Source of the DNA: Acidobacteriota bacterium
GTDB lineage: Bacteria > Acidobacteriota > Terriglobia > Acidiferrales > UBA7541
Assembly: GCA_016201215.1 (NCBI GenBank)
Contig: JACQDH010000069.1
Location: forward strand, 1 to 38,082
Direction: 5' to 3'
Length of the DNA: 38,082 nt
The notes under the pieces were generated by a model. The model saw only the letters and a list, made by a program, of their open reading frames with translations, ran no database searches and had not been told where the DNA came from. The stretch's first letter is position 1. Every line of letters begins with the position of its first letter. The position numbers were made by a program, and so were the translations under genes. Of the stretch, positions 32,536 to 38,082 are shown piece by piece.

Positions 32536-32817
32536 CGACGAACGCCTGCATTCCGTCGCCGGCACGCCCCGGTTGGGCTGCCTGCCGACACTTTTCCGCG
32601 AAATCGCAGCTAATTGCGATACTAGGGAGCAGCTACCGTGAAGTCAATTGCGTTTCGCCGCTGGAGTTCAAAGCTGACATCGCAGGCGCCAGAAGCCGGG
32701 CTCTGGCAACGCGCTCTCTCCCGGGCTTCCGGTCCGGATGTCATCCTCGCGAGCGGTGGCGCACTTCGTGGGGATTAACCGGTGCGTGGGGTGCGCGGCG
32801 CGGGTAAAATCACGCTG

Positions 32818-33741
32818 ATGCATGCTCACGCGCACAATCCCAAGCACGCGCCTCCAGGGACCGGTGTTCTGAAGTGGGCCATGGTAGCGACGATCGGCTT
32901 GGTTGCCGCCGAACTCGTAGGTGGCTATCTGGGTCATTCGATCGCGCTGGTGAGCGATGCGGTGCACAATCTCTCCGATGTGCCTACCCTGGTGATCTCC
33001 TGGTTCGCGCTGCTGTGGGCCGAACGTCCGGCCACGTCCGAGAAGACCTACGGGTACCACCGCGCCGGCATTCTTGCGGCGTTCGCCAACGCCGTCCTGC
33101 TGGTCCTGGTGGCGGCTTATCTGTTCCACGAAGCCTACCAGCGCCTGCGCCATCCGGTGGCGGTGCACGAAAACGTGATGATCTGGATTTCGCTGCTGGC
33201 GCTGGCCGTCAATGGCGGGATCACGCTGGCGCTCATGCGTGGGCGTCACGACCTTAACCTCCGCAGTGTCCTGGTGCACAACTTCGGCGACGCGCTCTCG
33301 AACATCGGCATTCTCGCGGGGGCACTGACCATCCGCGCGACCGGCGCGCTCTGGCTGGACCCGGCCATCGGCGCGGGAATCGGCGGGCTGGTGCTCTGGT
33401 CGAGTTACGGCATTCTGAGGGAATCCAGCCATATTCTGCTCGAAGGCCTCCCGCGGGACATGCTACTCGAAGATGTGGCACGCACCATCCTGCGCGTGCC
33501 GGGCGTCCAGGAGGTTCACGATATCCACATCTGGACGATTGGTACCGACCTGCACGCGCTTTCGTGCCACGTGCGCATCCCGGACATGCACATGGAGGAG
33601 AGCGAGAAGATCCTGGCAGGCATCCACAAGCGCCTGGCCGAAGAATTCCACATCACACACACGACGATTCAATTTGAGCGCGCCGGGCTACCCCGCGATA
33701 CGCGCTACTACATGCCCGAGCCCTTTCAGTCCTCGAAGTAG
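32818..33741 (+). CDS. cation diffusion facilitator (CDF) metal exporter
   Basis: I start at ATG 32818, where a histidine-rich N-terminus begins (MHAHAHNPKH); the longer frame has no ribosome-binding site. The 307-residue protein has about six transmembrane helices with the CDF metal sites SIALVSDAVHNLSD in helix 2 and LVHNFGDALSNIG in helix 5. A cytoplasmic domain follows with HDIHIWTIGTDLHALSCHVRI. This is the ZitB/CzcD-type antiporter layout that exports Zn2+ and related divalent cations in exchange for protons. Metal specificity is inferred from the family. It converges on the secreted protein at 33831. Confidence 0.9.
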   Translation: MHAHAHNPKHAPPGTGVLKWAMVATIGLVAAELVGGYLGHSIALVSDAVHNLSDVPTLVISWFALLWAERPATSEKTYGYHRAGILAAFANAVLLVLVAAYLFHEAYQRLRHPVAVHENVMIWISLLALAVNGGITLALMRGRHDLNLRSVLVHNFGDALSNIGILAGALTIRATGALWLDPAIGAGIGGLVLWSSYGILRESSHILLEGLPRDMLLEDVARTILRVPGVQEVHDIHIWTIGTDLHALSCHVRIPDMHMEESEKILAGIHKRLAEEFHITHTTIQFERAGLPRDTRYYMPEPFQSSK

Positions 33742-33830
33742 CCCAAGCCGGGATCTCCCACGAGCATCGAGTTGCACGCCGCTGCGGTCGAGTCCAGACA
33801 GAGGAGAAATGCGTGCGTTCGTGGGGGCGG

Positions 33831-34541
33831 TTAAACAGGCAGGCGGAGGGTTGTGCCCCGCTCTTCGTTCATGCGCAGTGTGCTTTCGATGTCCAGCTCC
33901 GCGAGCGGCAGCGACCTGCGGATGCCTTCGCGCGTGATGTAGATCAACTGTTCTCCCGCGGTGGAAAACGCCACCGCAAAGACCAGCGTGCCGTCGCGCC
34001 GCACGAGAATGAATTCACCGACGTCGCGCAGCGGCTCGGCCGTACGCGTAGGCGCGAGGTCTTCCGCCAGCTCGACGGCGGGACGCCGGCCTGCCGGCTC
34101 GCTGGCGCTTTCCGTCACCGCAGGTTGCTGGAGAACGACCACGGGCGGCTGCTGCACGAGGATGATCTGTGGCGCCGACGGTGTCGCGAAGAAGGGGAAG
34201 CCGATTGGAATGATAGGTGTGATGTGGCGGGGCGAGGTGGTGGCTCGGAAGTTGGGATTGACCGCCGCGAGGTGTACAAAGTCAAAGCCGAGCCCGGGCA
34301 CGGGGAACAAGCCGCCGGAGAAGGAGTCCAACGGCGTGAACCCCGGAGCGTTGAGCAGCACGACGCTTCTGGTGGTCCGGGTGAGTGCGGTTTGCGGCGG
34401 GACCATGCGCACCAAGCGCGCGCCGCTCGAAACCGGAACGTGAGCCGGCGCGCGATGCCGGCCGCGCATCTGCGCCCCTGCGCTTGGGCCCAACACCAGG
34501 GCCATCGCCACCCCAACTGCGAGTGCAAGGAATCTTTTCAT
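33831..34541 (-). CDS. secreted protein of unknown function
   Basis: The 236-residue protein has a signal peptide (KRFLALAVGVAMALVLGPSAGAQ) and basic residues after cleavage. The middle is rich in Pro, Phe and Val (GGLFPVPGLGFDFVHL, PIIPIGFPFFATPS, IILVQQPPVVVLQQP). The C-terminal 70 residues look folded: DVGEFILVRRDGTLVFAVAFSTAGEQLIYITREGIRRSLPLAELDIEST. The last part resembles short beta-domain proteins seen in Acidobacteriota, from memory only. I do not recognise a named family. It ends 90 bases from the convergent CDF gene. Confidence 0.65.
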   Translation of the reverse strand: MKRFLALAVGVAMALVLGPSAGAQMRGRHRAPAHVPVSSGARLVRMVPPQTALTRTTRSVVLLNAPGFTPLDSFSGGLFPVPGLGFDFVHLAAVNPNFRATTSPRHITPIIPIGFPFFATPSAPQIILVQQPPVVVLQQPAVTESASEPAGRRPAVELAEDLAPTRTAEPLRDVGEFILVRRDGTLVFAVAFSTAGEQLIYITREGIRRSLPLAELDIESTLRMNEERGTTLRLPV

Positions 34542-34998
34542 GCTTGGACCTGCTCTACCTTACTTGATGCCCTGGCCACATCAGCGGTTGCACCTCATTG
34601 TACGCTCGCAACCGAAGGATTGCACGCTGCGCATCGCCGCCACACGCTGGCCGCTGGCTCCGCCGCACTTGCCGTGCTTCCCCCCTTCAGCGGGATATGC
34701 TATAAGCTTGCGCCTGTGTTATGAATAAAGGGGGGGAGCTTGCGAACCGCCGCCAACGCAGCAGGTCCGACCGGCGACGGAGAACGCTTCGAGCTACTGC
34801 CCGGGCTGTTCGCAGCAGCTTGCCCCGAGGAGTTGCTAGCTGGTTCGCGCGGGGTGCGGCTATTCTATGTCCTGCTCTGATTCTTACTGAAGCGCGAGGG
34901 GCGAGCCGGGCGCGAGTAGGCCGCTCGAAGCGATTCGGCCAGCCGGGGCAGCAGCGGGAAACGACGAATCCGGACTGCTTTTGGGAGGAGGTTCGAAC
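34542..34998. other. gene-free stretch upstream of the STAS gene
   Basis: These 457 bases contain no credible gene. TATAAG at 34701 could be a -10 box but has no good -35 box. The stretch ends in GGGAGGAGG, the ribosome-binding site of the STAS gene. Confidence 0.4.
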
Positions 34999-35346
34999 GT
35001 GGCACTGAAAATAACCAACCGGGAAGTGGACGGCGTTGCGGTGTTGGCGCTAGAAGGGCGCATCGTGCTCGGCGAGGAGAGCAACGCCATGCGCGAGGCC
35101 GTCAAGAGCCTCCTGGCGAAGAATCAGAAAAAGATCGTGCTGAATATGGACAACGTCACCTACATCGACAGCGCGGGCCTGGGTACGCTGGTGGCGGCGC
35201 ACCACAGCGCCAAGTCCCAGAACGCGGCGCTCCGGCTCTCCAACCTGGGGTCGAAGTTCCAGGAAGTTCTACAGGTCACCAAGCTGCTGACGGTTTTCGA
35301 GGTCTTCCCTTCCGAGACGGAGGCCGTCCGGAGCTTCAGTAAGTAG
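34999..35346 (+). CDS. STAS-domain anti-sigma factor antagonist
   Basis: The GTG start (34999-35001) follows GGGAGGAGG by seven bases. The 115-residue protein is a single STAS domain: KITNREVDGVAVLALEGRIVLGEESNAMREAVKSLL, then IVLNMDNVTYIDSAGLGTLVAAH with Ser58 of the DSAGLG motif as the likely phosphorylation site, then LSNLGSKFQEVLQVTKLLTVFEVF. Family members (SpoIIAA/RsbV type) bind anti-sigma kinases when dephosphorylated. No RsbW-like kinase or sigma factor is adjacent, so its partner is elsewhere. Confidence 0.9.
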   Translation: MALKITNREVDGVAVLALEGRIVLGEESNAMREAVKSLLAKNQKKIVLNMDNVTYIDSAGLGTLVAAHHSAKSQNAALRLSNLGSKFQEVLQVTKLLTVFEVFPSETEAVRSFSK

Positions 35347-35423
35347 CTCCTGTTTTCGATCCGGCTGCGGCGCCCTGGCAATTGCGAAATGGTCAGGACG
35401 CCGCCTATGTTTTGTACGCCTGC

Positions 35424-36785
35424 TCATCCCGCCTTGTGGATCCAGGCGTCCTCTCCGTCCAGCCGATAGATGGTCAAGCCACTGAGCAGCTTGGGATAGA
35501 AATCGGTGGATTTCTGCGGCAGAACCTCGCCGGCGAGCGCCATCTGCACCACTTGTTCGATCCGCACCGGATTCAGCAGGCAGCAGAGCTGCGCCTGGCC
35601 GCGGTCCACGGCGGCAACGGCCGCGTCCGCCTCCCGCTCGTAGCTGATGTTCCTCTCGGCCAGCACGGCTTCGGCGGTGATGCCGAGTCCACGTTCCAGG
35701 ATCAGACCATGCAGGAGCACGACGTCGAGTTGTCGCTGCGCTGCGGGGACGTTGGGGAGAAGCGCATCGAGGTCCGCGCTCGGCTTCAGGACGAACAAAT
35801 AGAATGCCCCTCCGCCCGCATAGATGCCGATGGCCCGCTGCTCGCTCCCGCGCCGCGTGAGTTCCCCACGAAACTCGGCGCAGCGGTTCGCACGCTCGGC
35901 ATCACTGGAGAAGGAAAAGCTGTGCTCGCTGAAATGCGCAGCGAGATGGCTGCGAAACCGCCCGAAGTCGAATCCACGCACATGGGAAACGACGCGGTGC
36001 GTGGGAAGGATCGTCAGGCCCTCGGCGTGTGTATTGAAAAGAGTCATCATCACTTTTTCGTGCGGCGCATTCGGGTCCGCGGAACCCAGCACCGCGCGGC
36101 GCTCGTTGCGATAGGCCAGCGCGGTTTCATAGCGATGATGGCCGTCGGCGATGACCAATTTCTTGTCCGCCATGCCTGCGCGCAAGCGTTCGATGGCGGC
36201 AGGGTCGGTGACGGGCCCCAGCCGGTGGACCACGTCGAATTCGTCCCGCACCTCCAGGGACGCCGGCGCGCGGGACACTTCCTCGAGCAGCGCGTCAACC
36301 CGACGCTCGGGATCCCCATAAAGCATGAATAATTGGCCGGTGTGCGCCTGGGTGTGGCGCAGCAGCTCCAACCGGTCGGCCTTGGGGCCCGAGAGCGTCT
36401 GCTCGTGTCGAAAGACGACGCCTGCGGCGTAATCTTCGACGCGGCCCAGGGCGATAAACCCCTTGCGCAGTTTCCGCTCGCGCGTGCCGGGAACCTGGTA
36501 GTCCTGGAAATAGGCGTACACGGCCGGCACGGGCTCCCGCACCAGCACGCCCTCCGCGATCCATTCCTCCAACGCCTGGGCCGCGCGAGTATAGACATTG
36601 TTTCCCGGAACGTCGCCGGGCTGGGCTTTGCCTTTCTCCACGGTGATGAGGTTGTGCGGATCGAGCGCGTAATAGCGATCTTGCATCGCCGGGCTGATTT
36701 TGTCGTATGGTTGGGTCAGCACTCTTTCCGGGTCTACGCGTGCGGCGTTGTAGCGGTAAGCGTGGAAGGGAAAGATCTCTGCCAT
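35424..36785 (-). CDS. DUF1015 family protein
   Basis: The 453-residue protein opens with IFPFHAYRYNAARVDPERVLTQPYDKISP, the characteristic start of DUF1015. VVHRLGPVTDPAAIERLRAGMADKKLVIADGHHRYETALAY, MMTLFNTHAEGLTILPTHRVV and the C-terminal CLLNPVRIEQVVQMALAGEVLPQKSTDFYPKLLSGLTIY are further family marks. The ATG has AGAGGAG four bases upstream. The family has no settled function as far as I know. It is divergent from the decayed HAD gene. Confidence 0.88.
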   Translation of the reverse strand: MAEIFPFHAYRYNAARVDPERVLTQPYDKISPAMQDRYYALDPHNLITVEKGKAQPGDVPGNNVYTRAAQALEEWIAEGVLVREPVPAVYAYFQDYQVPGTRERKLRKGFIALGRVEDYAAGVVFRHEQTLSGPKADRLELLRHTQAHTGQLFMLYGDPERRVDALLEEVSRAPASLEVRDEFDVVHRLGPVTDPAAIERLRAGMADKKLVIADGHHRYETALAYRNERRAVLGSADPNAPHEKVMMTLFNTHAEGLTILPTHRVVSHVRGFDFGRFRSHLAAHFSEHSFSFSSDAERANRCAEFRGELTRRGSEQRAIGIYAGGGAFYLFVLKPSADLDALLPNVPAAQRQLDVVLLHGLILERGLGITAEAVLAERNISYEREADAAVAAVDRGQAQLCCLLNPVRIEQVVQMALAGEVLPQKSTDFYPKLLSGLTIYRLDGEDAWIHKAG

Positions 36786-36921
36786 CGGCTCCTCTTGCGC
36801 GGTGTCGCCCTCAACGCAGAACTCGTCATTCTAGCAGCCCCCCAGGCCCGCGCCAACGTTGCTCCGCAAACGGCGTGGCGGTTCCAAACCGGCGCGACAC
36901 AACCCAAGGGATTGCATTAGA

Positions 36922-37551
36922 ATTGTTTTTTGTGCGCGTGACGCGGAAACTCCATGAACAACACCCCTATGACTCCAGGAGATGGGCCTCCGGGCGCTCC
37001 CGCACGAGCAAATTTTCGGCTATGTGGGCCAGGGTGCACCGATGCTGATCCAGCGCGCGCTCGGCGCGGGCGCAACCGATGAGGACTGCCGGCGCGGGCT
37101 GGAATTCTTCCTCGGCTACTAGCGCGAGCACATGCTCGACAACACGGTGACGTACCCCGGCGTGCGCGAAGGCCTGGCACAACTCGCCCGGTTTCCGATG
37201 GCCATCCTGACCAACAAGCCCGTGCGCTTCAGCCGGCTGATTATCGAAGGATTGGGCCTGGCCTCGTATTTCCAGTACATTTACGGGGGAAACAGTTTTG
37301 AGACGAAGAAGCCCGATCCGCAGGGCACACAAGTCTTGCTCCGCGATTTCGGGGCGGCGCCGCGGGAAGCGATGATCGTAGGCGACTCGGAGATTGACGT
37401 GCTGACCGCCCGCAACGCAGGCACCTGGGCCTGCGGCGTGACCTACGGCCTGGGCAGCGCGCGCTTGGCCGACTATCCCCCGGACCTCCTCGTGGGCAGC
37501 CTAACCGAACTGCCCGCCCACCTCGACAATCACTTCCCAGACCGCAGCTAG
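36922..37551 (+). pseudogene. decayed HAD-family (phosphoglycolate phosphatase-like) gene
   Basis: From 37132 the frame reads as a HAD hydrolase: TVTYPGVREGLAQL, MAILTNKPVRFS, YGGNSFETKKPDP with the motif lysine, IVGDSEIDVLTARNAG with the late acidic motif. The same frame upstream (36982-37119) encodes MGLRALPHEQIFGYVGQGAP and LIQRALGAGATDEDC, then FFLGY, then TAG (37120-37122), then REHML. This matches the cap helices of Gph enzymes, with Tyr expected at the TAG. Further upstream the match jumps frame twice (near 36949 and 36970; NSMNNT lies in another frame), and the nucleophile DxDGT motif is not found. I therefore call it a pseudogene, or a badly sequenced gene. Confidence 0.65.
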
Positions 37552-37608
37552 CGGTTGGCGCCGGAAAGAACACCAGGCGTCCGAGGCGTACGGATGCGAG
37601 AATTCCGT

Positions 37609-38082
37609 CTAGCGCCGGGAGGAGACGACCGGTGCCGGCACCGGAGAGTTTTTCGGGTGGGTCGCGCGATACCACTCCCAGGTGCGCCGCAGCCCTTCCT
37701 CGAAGCCTACGCGGGGGTTGTAGCCCAGGATCTTGCGTGCGAGCGAAATGTCGGCCTGGGAGTCGCGGATGTCGCCCTCGCGCGGCGGGTCATGCTTGGC
37801 TTGGACGGCAGTACCCGAGAACTTCTCCAGCAGCTTCAGCGTGTGATTCAGCGTGTAGCGATTGCCGGTGCCGATGTTGAAGACTTTGCCTGAAGCATTG
37901 GGCGCTTCACACGCGAGCAGGTTGATCTCCACGACGTTATCAATGTAGGTGAAGTCGCGCGACTGCTCGCCATCGCCGAAGACCACCGGCTGCTCACCCT
38001 GCAGCAGCGCCAGGCAGAAGCGTGAAAGTACGCCCGAGTAGGGCGAGCCGGGATCCTGCCGAGGCCCGAACACGTTGAAGTA
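37609..38082 (-). CDS. extended SDR sugar-nucleotide epimerase/dehydratase (partial)
   Basis: Only the C-terminal 157 residues are inside the window; the N-terminus with the Rossmann glycine motif lies beyond the right edge. The part seen begins YFNVFGPRQDP, followed by FGDGEQSRDFTYIDNVV, KVFNIGTGNRYTLN, GDIRDSQADISLARKILGY and GLRRTWEWY. This is the substrate-binding half of UDP-glucose/galactose 4-epimerase-like enzymes, which interconvert nucleotide sugars for cell-surface polysaccharides. The exact substrate cannot be read. It is convergent with the decayed HAD gene. Confidence 0.88.
   Translation of the reverse strand, partial: YFNVFGPRQDPGSPYSGVLSRFCLALLQGEQPVVFGDGEQSRDFTYIDNVVEINLLACEAPNASGKVFNIGTGNRYTLNHTLKLLEKFSGTAVQAKHDPPREGDIRDSQADISLARKILGYNPRVGFEEGLRRTWEWYRATHPKNSPVPAPVVSSRR

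Noticed and set aside
32668-33432. 254-codon minus-strand frame opposite the CDF exporter
   Set aside because: It is the complement of a clear CDF protein and has no family features.
34721-35008. 95-codon arginine-rich frame before the STAS gene
   Set aside because: No ribosome-binding site, strongly arginine-rich random-like composition, and it overlaps the well-supported STAS start.

Overview
The window is about 38 kb of GC-rich bacterial chromosome. It probably comes from a member of the Acidobacteriota, and looks like a soil or sediment genome or metagenome bin. The basis is inference from gene content: a large Oar-like TonB-dependent receptor with an N-terminal carboxypeptidase-regulatory domain, a TonB-like protein with a glycine/proline-rich spacer, many secreted hydrolases, a CsgG-family lipoprotein-like factor and a REP-associated transposase. 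Nothing in the window fixes the phylum.

Layout. 1-2.3 kb: a TonB-like membrane protein running off the left edge (minus strand), divergent from a LuxR-type regulator whose receiver lacks the phospho-acceptor aspartate. 2.85-2.93 kb: tRNA-Ile2 (CAU). 3.2-9.5 kb: an MBL-fold hydrolase on the plus strand, then a minus-strand block of amidohydrolase, two alpha/beta hydrolases, a PAS protein and a benzoate-CoA-ligase-type acyl-CoA synthetase. 9.8-16.4 kb: a minus-strand cluster of two class III CoA-transferase subunits and a set of small, partly cysteine-rich proteins, split by an intrinsic terminator from a downstream zinc-ribbon / MBL-TPR / coiled-coil trio. 16.7-20.0 kb: the Oar-like receptor. 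20.8-29.7 kb: citrate synthase, an MFS transporter, a 5'-nucleotidase-like enzyme, a secreted aromatic-rich protein, a CsgG-family protein, a D-aminoacylase, an AhpD-like protein and a small membrane protein. 29.7-31.2 kb: a gene-poor repeat zone with a RAYT transposase bracketed by two inverted REP hairpins. 31.4-38.1 kb: an MBL-PilZ fusion, a CDF cation exporter, a secreted protein, a STAS protein, DUF1015, a decayed HAD phosphatase and a partial sugar-nucleotide epimerase.

The most unusual region is 11.8-16.4 kb. A CoA-transferase pair is followed by four small proteins that I cannot assign, two of them rich in cysteine. One has a cysteine spacing reminiscent of the small Fe-S subunits of glycyl-radical enzymes. 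The first CoA-transferase gene is interrupted by an in-frame TAG, yet its reading frame continues and overlaps the next start codon. Its promoter resembles that of the acyl-CoA ligase 7 kb away, so ligase and transferase may belong to one acyl-CoA catabolic programme, possibly for an aromatic or hydrocarbon-derived acid. That substrate class is inference only.
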